This document shows positions 50,746 to 59,001 of a stretch of 64,000 nucleotides of DNA, one piece after another. The stretch is taken from NCBI RefSeq assembly GCF_004299445.1, contig NZ_SCTC01000033.1, positions 1 to 64,000 of the forward strand, in the 5' to 3' direction. Made by a program: the position numbers and the translations under genes. The notes beneath the pieces are model-generated. The model worked only from the letters and a program-made list of their open reading frames with translations. It was not told the DNA's origin and searched no databases. Numbering within the stretch: position 1 is the stretch's first letter; every line of letters begins with the position of its first letter. This DNA comes from Phenylobacterium sp. (GTDB taxonomy: Bacteria; Pseudomonadota; Alphaproteobacteria; Caulobacterales; Caulobacteraceae).

Positions 50746-51558
50746 ATGACAAGTCTGATCACCTGGGTTTCACGCGATCATCAGCGCTTTGCAGCGCTGC
50801 ATGTCGCCAGTGACAGCCGCGTCTCATGGGAGGTGACGGCCGGCCGCTGGGACGCCGGCCGCAAGGTGTTCGCGTCCAAGGTGACGCCTGATATCTGGGC
50901 CTACTGTGGAGATGTATTGTTCCCAGCGCTTGTTCTGAGCCAGCTTGTGAGCGCGGCCGACCATGGTCTGGTGCTCGGCGAGGGCCCACCAGAAATTCGT
51001 CATGCACGAGCGGTGGAGGCGATGCAGGCTTCCTTCCGTCGTCGACATCGGGCCGTCGAACGCGACTTCACAATTCTCCACGCGAGCCGAGAGGGGGAGG
51101 GGCGTGACGCACGCCCCCGGCTTTGGAGGACCTCGGTCGTGGTGAAAACCGGCACGTGGGTCGACGAGGAGTTGGCGATCGACGAGAACTTCGCGGGTGT
51201 GGTTGAGCGTTTCGGGACTGGCCGAGTCTCAATGACGCTTGCCGGTCAGCCATGGAAGGGTAGTGCGGTAGGTGAAACAAGCCGGGCCGTCTACAGCGGC
51301 TTTTGCGACTCGCTGAAGAGCGGAAAGGACCCCTCGACAGGCGGCGCCCCTCAACTCGCGTCACTATTCCCTAGAGGCCCTGGCCGTACCTCCGGCGTAC
51401 TACATGATGGGGATCTTTATCTGCATGGATTGCCGATCCTAGAGGTTTGCGGTGCTTCCGAGATCGAATGGTATGATCGACTCTTCCAACGTATTGATCC
51501 AACGACCAGAGCGCGCCGCCTTGGCGCGGCCCGTCAGCCGAGGCCAAAAGGGATTTGA
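50746..51558 (+). CDS. Proteasome-like Ntn hydrolase (HslV/beta-subunit-type fold)
   Basis: A 270-residue protein whose N-terminus reads like a proteasome beta subunit. Thr2 would become N-terminal after Met removal (M-TSLITWVSRD). Then come VASDSRVSW, matching the Asp17 region, and GRKVFASK, matching the catalytic Lys33 region, followed by WAYCGDVLFP. The Thr/Asp/Lys set of HslV is thus preserved in order and spacing. The rest (EWYDRLFQRIDP near the end) is not recognised. It lacks an ATPase partner here. It may be a defence-related or regulatory self-compartmentalised protease. Confidence 0.6.
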   Translation: MTSLITWVSRDHQRFAALHVASDSRVSWEVTAGRWDAGRKVFASKVTPDIWAYCGDVLFPALVLSQLVSAADHGLVLGEGPPEIRHARAVEAMQASFRRRHRAVERDFTILHASREGEGRDARPRLWRTSVVVKTGTWVDEELAIDENFAGVVERFGTGRVSMTLAGQPWKGSAVGETSRAVYSGFCDSLKSGKDPSTGGAPQLASLFPRGPGRTSGVLHDGDLYLHGLPILEVCGASEIEWYDRLFQRIDPTTRARRLGAARQPRPKGI

Positions 51559-51753
51559 AGCCTGAGCGCTGCGTGCGCTTGCAGCGGCCCGTGAACGTCC
51601 GCTGTCGGGCCGGGACCCAACTTCCGCTCCTGGCGCAAACCTGCCGCCGTCTGAGTGTGCAACGACGTCCAAGGCGCGGCGTTTGGCCTGCCGCTGAGAT
51701 GCCGCGTCCTAACAGCCTGGAATTGCAAAACCCCACAGCCTATAGTCAAGCCT
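51559..51753. repeat. Island-specific degenerate intergenic repeat
   Basis: GTGAACGTCCGCTGTCGGGC and CCCAACTTCCGCTCCTGGCG match, with changes, segments at 49565-49640, about 44786-44840, about 57617-57650 and about 63815-63850. The copies lie between genes of different cargo modules, so the repeat may mark module boundaries. No coding capacity. Confidence 0.45.
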
Positions 51754-53154
51754 ATGGGGGCGCTGTCAGCACTTACTCAGTTCTTCGGTAGGAGTACGCC
51801 CTTCGCGACTCCTATGAACGACCCGTTCGTACAGCTGGACCGATCGGTGATCTCGGCCAAGCTCAAATTGCGCGAGCGGGGAAAAGAACAAGGCGCGGCA
51901 GGACTTCCGCCGCATGACACTGCAACCCTGGATACTGTCGAAGCTGACGTCGCGGTTGAGATCGGCGAACACTACTCACGGGCTCAGATCGAGTCGGCCA
52001 ACAGTATCCGCACCTACGACACCCGGCTGGGCGATCTTGTCCTGCTCTCCAAGCTCTCCTCGATCGGGGCCGAAGCCCGCCGCGCAGTCGGCGATTTCAA
52101 GGCCGAGGTCGTCAATTGCAACAATCGCCTGGCCAACAGCCGGGCCGCGATCACCGACTCCTACCGCGATCTGGCGAGCTTCCGGGAAGAGAACCGCCTG
52201 ACGCGGCCGGCCCATGCCGCGCCGCCGGCCATCTCAACCTACGGCTACATCCTTCTGGCCTGGTTCATGGAGACGGTGATGAACGCGTTCCTCCTGCGCC
52301 TCAATGATGACATGGGCTACCTGGGCGGGGTGATCGCCGCAGCCACCGTGGGGGCGATCAACGTTCTGGCCTCGGCCTTCGTGGGGCGGATGGTCTGGCC
52401 CCGCGCCAATGTGCGCGACGGGCTCCAGCGCGGCCTGGCCTGGGCCGGCATCGCCGCCTGGATAGTCTTCGTGCTGGTCTGGAACCTTCTGGCGGCGCAC
52501 TTCCGGGACGCCAAGTCGGCCGGCGCGGAACTCCCGGAACAGGTAGCGCTGACGCTGATGGGCTCGGGCCTGGACAGCATCTTCTCCTGGGGCCTCTTGA
52601 TCGCCGGCGTCATCTTCGCGGTGACCGCCGCCCTGGCCGGCTATCGAATGGACGATCCCTATCCCGGCTACGGCCACGCCACCCGTCGCCACGATGCGCG
52701 CTGCGAGGACTACGCCGCCGAGGTCGAGCGGGCGACGCAGGAGTTGAAGGACATCCGGGACGAAGGCATCGACGAGGCCACGGCGGTGCGCGAACGGCTC
52801 GAACAGCAAATGGCCGAGCGCAACCAGATCCTAGCTGCTCGGGAAGCGTTCTCGCGGCGGTATGTGGAGTACGGTGACCAGCTGGAGCAATTGGCCAACG
52901 CGCTGTTGCAGGACTACCGCGCGGCCAACATGGCGGCGCGATCGGACCCGCCGCCGGCTCACTTCAAGACCGCCTGGACCCTAAAGCGCCACCCGCTCCC
53001 CTTGGCCACGCCGCCGGAGGTTGCGGCCGGCGCGGTGGAGCAGGCGGAGGCGACGCTCGAACGCGCCGTGGCCGAGATCGCCGCGGCCTTCGACGCGGCC
53101 ATCAGCCAGTTCGAGCCGCTGGACGGCCTGCGGCGGAGGCTGGGCGATGGCTAA
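51754..53154 (+). CDS. Four-helix membrane protein with coiled coils (channel operon gene 1)
   Basis: A 466-residue protein. The start MGALSALTQFFGRSTPFATP at 51754 was chosen because upstream residues run through the intergenic repeat. Residues 60-165 are helical, cytoplasmic and Ala/Arg/Glu-rich. Four membrane segments follow (ILLAWFMETVMNAFLL, GVIAAATVGAINVLASAFVG, AGIAAWIVFVLVWNLL, SIFSWGLLIAGVIFAVTAAL). A long C-terminal coiled coil follows (AERNQILAAREAFSRRYVEY). I know no family. It overlaps the next gene by 8 bases and opens an operon with MotA/MotB-like proteins, so it is probably part of that inner-membrane complex. Confidence 0.7.
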   Translation: MGALSALTQFFGRSTPFATPMNDPFVQLDRSVISAKLKLRERGKEQGAAGLPPHDTATLDTVEADVAVEIGEHYSRAQIESANSIRTYDTRLGDLVLLSKLSSIGAEARRAVGDFKAEVVNCNNRLANSRAAITDSYRDLASFREENRLTRPAHAAPPAISTYGYILLAWFMETVMNAFLLRLNDDMGYLGGVIAAATVGAINVLASAFVGRMVWPRANVRDGLQRGLAWAGIAAWIVFVLVWNLLAAHFRDAKSAGAELPEQVALTLMGSGLDSIFSWGLLIAGVIFAVTAALAGYRMDDPYPGYGHATRRHDARCEDYAAEVERATQELKDIRDEGIDEATAVRERLEQQMAERNQILAAREAFSRRYVEYGDQLEQLANALLQDYRAANMAARSDPPPAHFKTAWTLKRHPLPLATPPEVAAGAVEQAEATLERAVAEIAAAFDAAISQFEPLDGLRRRLGDG

Positions 53155-53974
53155 GCGAGCGCGACGCGCCTCGGTGGCGGAAGAGCGGGCGGCCCGCGAG
53201 CGGCGCTCGGGGCTGTTCAAGATCGCGGGCGTGGCTGTCGCGGTGGCTGCGGTGGGCGTCCTCTACTACAGCGTCATGAGCGGTCGAAAAGCGCTCGATC
53301 CCGAGACCCTGTGCCCGGCCGAGCCGACGAGCATGACGGTGCTCCTGGTCGATGTGACCGATCCGCTGAACCCGGCCCAGCGCCAGGACTTCATGAACCA
53401 GCTGGCGGGCCTCAAGAACTCGATCCCGCGCTACGGCCAGCTCACCGTCGCCAAGGTGGACGCCACGTCCGACAAGCTGCTGGCCCCGGTGATCGTTCGC
53501 TGTAATCCCGGGACGGCTGCGGACGCCAACAGCGCCACCGGCGATCCGGGCAAGCTGCAGAAGCAGTGGGAGGAGGGGTTCAGCCGGCCGCTCGACGCCG
53601 CCTTCGAGCAGCTGTCCAAGGCAAGTGGCGCGGAGACGTCGCCGATCCTGGAATCGATCCAGTCGGTGAACCTGACCGAGCTGCAGAAGCCCGCCACTCG
53701 GGACAAACCCAAGCGGCTGATCATCGTCTCCGACCTGCTCCAGAATACCGCCGAAGCCAGCTTCTATGGCGCCCTGCCGACACCCGAGACGTTCCTCGCC
53801 AGCCCGGCGTTCCAGAAGGCGCGCACCGACCTGCGGGGCGTCGAGCTGGAGCTTTGGATGCTGCAGCGGCCAGACGGGGCCGCCACTCAGCCGCGCGCGC
53901 TGCCCGACCTTTGGGACGCCGCCATCTCCAAGCAGGGCGGCTTCGTGAAACGCGTCTACAACGTCAGCGGATAG
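53147..53974 (+). CDS. Membrane-anchored VWA-like protein (channel operon gene 2)
   Basis: A 275-residue protein. A basic N-terminus and one membrane helix (KIAGVAVAVAAVGVLYYSVM, about residues 25-44) precede a periplasmic Rossmann-like domain. It begins TSMTVLLVDVTDPLNPAQRQ, has the central strand KRLIIVSDLLQNT and ends GGFVKRVYNVSG. The layout is that of a VWA domain, with DVTDP in place of the DxSxS MIDAS, so metal binding may be altered. GGAGG is close before the ATG at 53147. It starts inside the preceding gene and is followed after 4 bases by the MotA-like gene. Confidence 0.7.
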   Translation: MAKRARRASVAEERAARERRSGLFKIAGVAVAVAAVGVLYYSVMSGRKALDPETLCPAEPTSMTVLLVDVTDPLNPAQRQDFMNQLAGLKNSIPRYGQLTVAKVDATSDKLLAPVIVRCNPGTAADANSATGDPGKLQKQWEEGFSRPLDAAFEQLSKASGAETSPILESIQSVNLTELQKPATRDKPKRLIIVSDLLQNTAEASFYGALPTPETFLASPAFQKARTDLRGVELELWMLQRPDGAATQPRALPDLWDAAISKQGGFVKRVYNVSG

Positions 53975-53978
53975 CTCC

Positions 53979-55232
53979 ATGTCTCAGTCGCACCCGACCG
54001 GCTTTGTCGACCGCCTCGCCGAACGCGGCCTGATCGACCGATGGGGCTTCCTTAGCTTCGCGTTCGGCGGCGCCGTCCTGATCCTGCTCGCCAAAAGCCT
54101 GCAGGCCAACGCCGCAGTGGTGGCGGCGGGCGCCGTGGCGGCGATGACCGCCTACGCGCTGGTCGTGCAGCGCTCGGGCAGCGGACGGCTGCGCGCCGAC
54201 CAGGCCGGCGACAACTGCTACTACCTGGGCCTGGTCTACACCTTGATCAGCCTCTCCTACGCCATCTTCACTTTCGACCCCGCCGACACCGCCACCACCA
54301 TCGTCCAGGGCTTCGGGATCGCGCTTTCGACCACCGTGATGGGCTTGGTGCTGCGGGTGTTCTTCCACCAGAGCCGGCCGGACTTGGTGCAGACCGAAGA
54401 CACCGCGCGGATCGAGCTGGCGGACGCGGCCGGCCGGCTGAAGGCCGAGCTGTCGAGCATGGTCGTGAGCTTCAACGACTTCGGCCGCCAGACCCGCCAG
54501 TCGCTCGAAGAGCTCAGCGTCGAGGTGGTGCGCAGTCTGAACACGGCGCGGGAGGCGTCGGATGCGGCGATCCGCGCGGCGTCGGCCGAGGCCAACGCGG
54601 CCCTGGCGGAGCAGAACACCGAAGCGCTGGCCAAGGCCAAGCGCATGTCCGCCGCCACCGAGAAGGTCGTGGCCGGCATCGAGCGGCAAGCCGAGGCGCT
54701 CGGCAAGGCGGCCGCCGCCACCGACGGTATCTCTGCGGGCCTGGCCGCGCTCAACGACGCGGCGAGCGTCACCCGCGCCGCGATGCAGGCCCAAGCCGAG
54801 CAGGCCGGCGAGCTCAATCGCCTCCAGGCCGAGGCCCAAGCCAGCAGCCGCGATCTGCGCGATGCCGCCGTCCAACTGGTGGAGAACGTGCGCGCGCTGG
54901 ATGAGACCGCGGGCCGCTTCGACCGCCTCGTGGCCGCGCGCCTGGCCGAAGTGCGGGCCGCGCCTGAGGCCGTTGTCGCCGAAGCGCGCGTGTCGCTCGA
55001 GCGGGCGTTGGGTGAGCTGAGCACGACCCTGCAGGCCACCGTCGCCGCCCAGCGCGACGCCGCGGCGGACCTCGCGGCGCGGACCGCCGAGAGCCTAGCG
55101 CTAGCCCAAGGTCACAACCGTGCGCTGGAGGCCGAGCTTGGTCGCTCCCGCGAGAACGTCGCCAAGGTGCATGCGGCCCTGGTCGAGATGACCGGCCGCC
55201 TCGCGAACCGCCTGGAGTCTGAGGTCGCGTGA
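53979..55232 (+). CDS. MotA/TolQ/ExbB-like channel protein with long helical tail (ZorA-like)
   Basis: A 417-residue protein. Four membrane segments lie at about residues 22-38, 45-63, 80-99 and 108-129; the last pair (YYLGLVYTLISLSYAIFTF, IVQGFGIALSTTVMGLVLRV) has the pattern of the MotA/TolQ proton-channel core. Residues 130-417 are one long Ala/Glu/Arg-rich helix (ESLEELSVEVVRSLNTAREA), like the cytoplasmic tail of ZorA that relays phage sensing. Its TGA overlaps the start of the MotB-like gene (GTGA). Together they would form a proton-driven rotary or force-generating unit. Confidence 0.75.
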   Translation: MSQSHPTGFVDRLAERGLIDRWGFLSFAFGGAVLILLAKSLQANAAVVAAGAVAAMTAYALVVQRSGSGRLRADQAGDNCYYLGLVYTLISLSYAIFTFDPADTATTIVQGFGIALSTTVMGLVLRVFFHQSRPDLVQTEDTARIELADAAGRLKAELSSMVVSFNDFGRQTRQSLEELSVEVVRSLNTAREASDAAIRAASAEANAALAEQNTEALAKAKRMSAATEKVVAGIERQAEALGKAAAATDGISAGLAALNDAASVTRAAMQAQAEQAGELNRLQAEAQASSRDLRDAAVQLVENVRALDETAGRFDRLVAARLAEVRAAPEAVVAEARVSLERALGELSTTLQATVAAQRDAAADLAARTAESLALAQGHNRALEAELGRSRENVAKVHAALVEMTGRLANRLESEVA

Positions 55233-56170
55233 CCAACCAGGTCGACCTACGGCAGGACAAGAGTTATCGGCGCGGCCTCGTCCTCGGTCTGACCATGGCT
55301 GAGATCATGATCCTCCTGATCTTCGTCCTGCTGATGGCGCTTGCGGCCGCGCTGCAGAAGCGCGACAGCCAGATCCGCCTGCTCGACAGCGGCGGCGCGT
55401 CTCGCCTCGTGGAGGCGGTGCAGCGGGCCTATCCGAAAGCCAAGACCGAGGAGGAGTACTTCAAGGAACTCACGCGCGCGATCGAGACGCGGCAGGCCGT
55501 GGAGGCGGCCGGCCTGGAAGCGGGCGGTAAGGCGCTGGTCGCCGACGCCGATCTCGGGCGCAGCGTCCGCGAGGCGGCCGACAAGGCCGGGATCGACAAT
55601 CCGGAACGGTTCGTGCGGCAGGCGATGGCGACGGCCGGCAAGTCCAAGAAGGGCCAATGGCCGCCGTTCTTCAGCCTCAGCGAGGCCGGCGGCTACTACT
55701 TCGACAGCGGCAAGGCGACGCTGCGGCCGGAGTTCGAAGCGAACCTGCGGCGCGAGATCATCCCGATGCTGGCGCGCAGCGTGGCGGACTACGACGTCGA
55801 CGTCATCGAAGTCATCGGACACACCGACGAGGTGCCGATGTCGGGCGAGAGCAACCTCGACGCCAGCCTGATCGCCGCCTCCCGCAACCGCTTCCCGATG
55901 GCCGGACTGCGGTCGACAGACAACGCCGGCCTGGCGATCGCCCGGGCGGTCTCGGTGGTCCGCATCCTGCGGGCCGACCCGCGGCTTAAGGGCGTCACCA
56001 TCCTGCCCCTGTCCGGAGGCCAGATGATCGTGCCGGTTGACCACATGGCCGATGGGGCCGCCCGCGGCGGCGACCAGCGCCGCCGGCGGATCGAGATCCG
56101 GCTGCGCAAGTCCACGCAGGAGGCGACGGCCGAGACGCCTGCGCCCGCCCGCAGGGACGCGCGCCGATGA
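55229..56170 (+). CDS. MotB/OmpA-like partner protein (ZorB-like)
   Basis: A 313-residue protein with a single N-terminal membrane helix, GLTMAEIMILLIFVLLMALA, in which Glu25 takes the place of the proton-binding Asp of MotB. A periplasmic linker of about 115 residues follows, then an OmpA-type peptidoglycan-binding domain (YYFDSGKATLRPEFEANLRR, VIEVIGHTDEVPMSG, and the late RRRIEIRLRK). It should anchor the channel to the cell wall. GTG start overlapping the ZorA-like stop; its TGA overlaps the next ATG. Confidence 0.8.
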   Translation: MTNQVDLRQDKSYRRGLVLGLTMAEIMILLIFVLLMALAAALQKRDSQIRLLDSGGASRLVEAVQRAYPKAKTEEEYFKELTRAIETRQAVEAAGLEAGGKALVADADLGRSVREAADKAGIDNPERFVRQAMATAGKSKKGQWPPFFSLSEAGGYYFDSGKATLRPEFEANLRREIIPMLARSVADYDVDVIEVIGHTDEVPMSGESNLDASLIAASRNRFPMAGLRSTDNAGLAIARAVSVVRILRADPRLKGVTILPLSGGQMIVPVDHMADGAARGGDQRRRRIEIRLRKSTQEATAETPAPARRDARR

Positions 56171-56499
56171 GCGGCGACGAGCTAGACGCCAACCTCGAGC
56201 GCCTTCGGCGGGCGGTCGCGCGCCGGCGCCCAGCGCTCGTCGTGGCGCCGACCGCTCCGCCCAACCTCGAACCTGGGATCGAGATGCCGGGGCCGGCCTT
56301 GGCGGCCACGCGGCCGGCCTCGCCTGTCGTGGCCCCGCAGCCGTCGCGTCCGGCGATGCTGACGCCGACGGCGACGCCTCCGCCGATCACGCACGCCCCC
56401 TCCGCTCGGCCGGACGCGTCTGTCGAACCGCGTCCGTCCGGGTGGTTCGCCCGCCTCCTGCAGCGCCTGCTCCCGCGCCGCGTCTCCCCGGACGCCTGA
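56167..56499 (+). CDS. Small Pro-rich protein of the channel operon
   Basis: A 110-residue protein: an acidic/basic helix (GDELDANLERLRRAVARRRP), a Pro/Ala/Thr-rich unstructured middle of about 65 residues, and a C-terminal amphipathic helix GWFARLLQRLLPRRV that could touch the membrane. It starts with an ATGA overlap and ends 3 bases before the SNase gene. It could be a flexible tether between the MotB-like protein and the nuclease. No family recognised. Confidence 0.55.
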   Translation: MSGDELDANLERLRRAVARRRPALVVAPTAPPNLEPGIEMPGPALAATRPASPVVAPQPSRPAMLTPTATPPPITHAPSARPDASVEPRPSGWFARLLQRLLPRRVSPDA

Positions 56500-56502
56500 C
56501 CC

Positions 56503-57039
56503 ATGTCACGCCGCGCACGCCGCGTACGCGGCCCATCTGCTCCGCCGACCAGCGTAAGAACCGGGCTCGGGCTGGGCGAGCGCTTGGTCCTCGGCCTGGC
56601 CTGCCTCGGCTTCCTCGTCGTGATGTTCGTGGTCTTCGAGCGTGGTCCGCGCGTACGCCATGCCGCAGCGCCAACGCCGGCGGAAGCGCCGGCGCCAGCA
56701 ACCGACGGCGGGCGGCAGTTCGCTTGCGAGAGCGTCGCAGTGGTGGACGGCGACACCCTGCGCTGTGGCCGCCAGCGCGTGCGGCTTGCGTCGATCGATG
56801 CGCCGGAGATGCCGGGCCACTGCCGGACGGGCCGCGAATGCACCCCCGGTGACCCCTTCGCGAGCACCGAGCATTTGAAGCGGCTCATCGGAGGTAGCCC
56901 TGTGGCGTGCCGCGAAGTCGATATCGACGTCTATGGCCGCTCCGTGGCGTTATGCACTGCGAGGGGCGAAGACCTCTCTTGCGCCCAGGTCAAAGCTGGC
57001 GTCGCCATCGTCCGCTACGGAGAGCTCTCGTGCCGCTAG
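56503..57039 (+). CDS. Membrane-anchored SNase-like (thermonuclease) protein
   Basis: A 178-residue protein. A basic N-terminus is followed by one membrane helix (LVLGLACLGFLVVMFVVFE, residues 29-47), a Pro/Ala linker and an SNase domain: VAVVDGDTLRCGRQRVRLAS, then IDAPEMPGHCR with the metal-site acids, EHLKRLIGGSPV and DVYGRSVALC with the catalytic-type Arg. Two extra Cys pairs suggest an oxidising compartment, so the nuclease faces the periplasm. Entering phage DNA would be a natural target. It is placed in the channel operon, 3 bases after the Pro-rich gene. Confidence 0.8.
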   Translation: MSRRARRVRGPSAPPTSVRTGLGLGERLVLGLACLGFLVVMFVVFERGPRVRHAAAPTPAEAPAPATDGGRQFACESVAVVDGDTLRCGRQRVRLASIDAPEMPGHCRTGRECTPGDPFASTEHLKRLIGGSPVACREVDIDVYGRSVALCTARGEDLSCAQVKAGVAIVRYGELSCR

Positions 57040-57079
57040 CGCGAGACCCTCGGGGGCGTCCGAAGCGGCGGGCCGCCTA

Positions 57080-57928
57080 GTGGCGATCGCTTTTGGCATT
57101 CTGGCCGTCCTCGCGATGCTCGTGACCTTCGGACTGCAGAAGGCCCATCACGACCAGACCGGCGTGTGGGGACCGTCGCGGGCGCAGATGCGCTACATCC
57201 GTCGCAAGGCCCGCAAGTCGGGCATTTCCGAGCACGACGCTTACGAGGCATGGCTCGCGCGTAACGAGCAGGCGCTGGTGGCGACGCCGGCGCCCGCGCT
57301 GGCGAACGCCCCGACCGCTGAGGGGCCGAAGCGCCGAGGCGGTTGCCTCGGCGCGTTGCTCCTCGTCCTCGCGGTCGTCGCCGCTTTAGCCGTCATCGGC
57401 ACAGTGGCGGGCCGGCCGGGCCTTCGCTCCGCCACCGTCGACCGCGCCCGCGTAAACTGCCGGGCCGAGGCCGCCGCAGGCGCGAAGATCGTCATGACAT
57501 TCTCCCGCGGTGACCCCGTGCGAGTCGTCGAAGAGAGCGGCGGATGGTCCAAGGTCATTGCCGGGGATGTTGGATACGGAGTGAACTCCTCGCGGCCCCT
57601 AGGAACGAGAGAAACTGAACGTCCGCTCCTCGACCCGAAACCAATGTCGGCTTATGGCGCATCGCGGAAGGAGGACGCTGACTTCCCTGGCGCATTGGAG
57701 ACTTCGCCGTACTGCAGAGACTGGGTTCCCTCCCCGATAGGGCGTCTCTGGCGCACTTCTCAAGCCGCTGCGCGCCTGGGCTGGACCACGTCGCGGGCGT
57801 GGTCCAGCGCCCACTCCAGGGCAAAGTCAGCCACGGTCTCCCAGCCCGGATCGATACAGGTCCAGTGCGAGCGGCCTTCGAAGATCCTCAGTTCCGTCAC
57901 CGAGGGCGCGCGCTTCTGCTTCGCGTAG
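57080..57928 (+). CDS. Membrane protein with bacterial SH3 domain; tail probably read-through
   Basis: The GTG at 57080 starts VAIAFGILAVLAMLVTFGLQ, a first membrane helix. A basic region with RYIRRKARKSGISEHDAYEA follows, then a second helix (LGALLLVLAVVAALAVIGTV) and an SH3b-like domain (DRARVNCRAEAAAGAKIVMT, VRVVEESGGWSKVIAGDVGY). The natural end should be near VNSSRPLG (about 57603). Beyond it the frame runs through an island repeat and antisense to a hydrolase relic until 57928, so the original stop seems lost. The start is weak. It sits last in the channel operon. Confidence 0.5.
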   Translation: MAIAFGILAVLAMLVTFGLQKAHHDQTGVWGPSRAQMRYIRRKARKSGISEHDAYEAWLARNEQALVATPAPALANAPTAEGPKRRGGCLGALLLVLAVVAALAVIGTVAGRPGLRSATVDRARVNCRAEAAAGAKIVMTFSRGDPVRVVEESGGWSKVIAGDVGYGVNSSRPLGTRETERPLLDPKPMSAYGASRKEDADFPGALETSPYCRDWVPSPIGRLWRTSQAAARLGWTTSRAWSSAHSRAKSATVSQPGSIQVQCERPSKILSSVTEGARFCFA

Positions 57929-58240
57929 ATGGCGCGCGTCATCCCGGCGTCCGCGATCAGGTCCTCCCGCCGCCGATCAGCAGCAGCGGCGCACGGTGGG
58001 GTTGTCCCAACGAATGCGGCCTGAGGCGCCGGCGACGCCGTCCCGATAGACATTGCCGGGGGTCGGGACGATGTAGCGGTCGTAGAGGGCGTCCAGAAAG
58101 GCGGGTCGAAGAGGTAGAGCGAGGCCGCCTGCAGCGAGGCGGGCCCAAAACCCAGCCCTGTCGGAGTTTCCGCGATGACGACACACCCATGCAGCCGTCC
58201 GCTTGATCGGATGCTGCAGGCCAGCGGCCTTTGAGTGAGG
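57760..58240 (-). pseudogene. Degraded alpha/beta-hydrolase gene, 3' part
   Basis: Pieces of one protein lie in three minus-strand frames: FLDALYDRYIVPTPGNVYRD and GVAGASGRIRWDNP (about 58035-58135), APLLLIGGG (about 57967-58000), and LIADAGMTRAIYAKQKRAPS, then FEGRSHWTCIDPGWETVADF (about 57776-57960), which carries the catalytic-type His. At least two frameshifts separate them and the 5' end is missing. It is a chromosomal- or cargo-type hydrolase relic at the junction of two cargo operons. Confidence 0.65.
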
Positions 58241-58389
58241 CATAATCTCGCCCAGCTCGAGGACCTTTCAGTGAACTATTTTGGCGCCGGCGGCGAGCAA
58301 CTGCATTGCTCAAAATCGAGGGGCAAATCGGCTTGGCCGACTTTTCAACAGAATAGGCGCTATCCCGGCATAGCGCTGCGCAGCTGCCG
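58241..58389. other. Gap between hydrolase relic and CHAT operon end
   Basis: Short region downstream of the minus-strand CHAT operon. No coding content seen. No clear intrinsic terminator. Confidence 0.3.
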
Positions 58390-59001
58390 TCAGCGGACCA
58401 CGAGGTCGTCGGTGAGTTCGAAGTAGTCCGGACTACTGTCCGGTAGGCCAACCCCCAGCATCAGAGTGGCGGTCAGCGCCAAACCGGCTGGGTTCGCTCG
58501 GGTCGTGAAGAGTAGGCTCTCGCACGACGGCGTCAGCCCTGGGGCGGGTAGAAAGTCCCAACTGACGGCGCATGGTCGAGGCGCGTGAGCGACTATGAAC
58601 GGTTGATAAGCCTTCTCCGCCAGGTCGTCGAAGGCCGGTCGGCGCGTGATCGCGCCGTTGGCGTCAACACCCAGGCGGCCCGCGTAAGCGGCCGGCCGGC
58701 TAACAGTCGTAGGGAACTGCGCTAAGACTTCGGAGTCCGACATCTCGAACTGGATCCGCATCCAACTGATCTCATAGCGCGGGTCGACGCGCAGCTGCAG
58801 CCCGCAACGGGCGAGGACGAGCCCTGTCGTAGGGTCCGCAACGGCGACCGGGGTGGCAAACCGCGCCTCGAGTTCGGCGCCCCCGACGGCGGCTTCGTCC
58901 GCCCCCTCAGAGCGCCCTTGCCTGGGCGCCTGCCTTCGTAGCCGGGCGGGAGGGCGTAGGCGCAGCGGGACGTCCAGTGGTCTTGCGCTGATGCTGGTCA
59001 C
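58390..59001 (-). CDS. Unknown protein, last gene of the CHAT operon
   Basis: A 203-residue protein from a GTG at 59001 that overlaps the CHAT gene stop (GTGA). The N-terminal 40 residues are Arg/Pro-rich and disordered-looking. The rest is beta-rich with spaced Cys residues (VLARCGLQLRVDPRYEISWM, RPCAVSWDFLPAPGLTPSCE, GLALTATLMLGVGLPDSSPD), like a small jelly-roll or trypsin-associated domain. No family recognised. Translational coupling indicates that it works with the CHAT protease. Confidence 0.6.
   Translation of the reverse strand: MTSISARPLDVPLRLRPPARLRRQAPRQGRSEGADEAAVGGAELEARFATPVAVADPTTGLVLARCGLQLRVDPRYEISWMRIQFEMSDSEVLAQFPTTVSRPAAYAGRLGVDANGAITRRPAFDDLAEKAYQPFIVAHAPRPCAVSWDFLPAPGLTPSCESLLFTTRANPAGLALTATLMLGVGLPDSSPDYFELTDDLVVR

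Noticed and set aside
51754..56170. Calling the operon a canonical Zorya system
   Set aside because: ZorC, ZorD and ZorE are absent and the additional membrane proteins do not belong to described Zorya types; only the MotA/MotB-like pair is similar.
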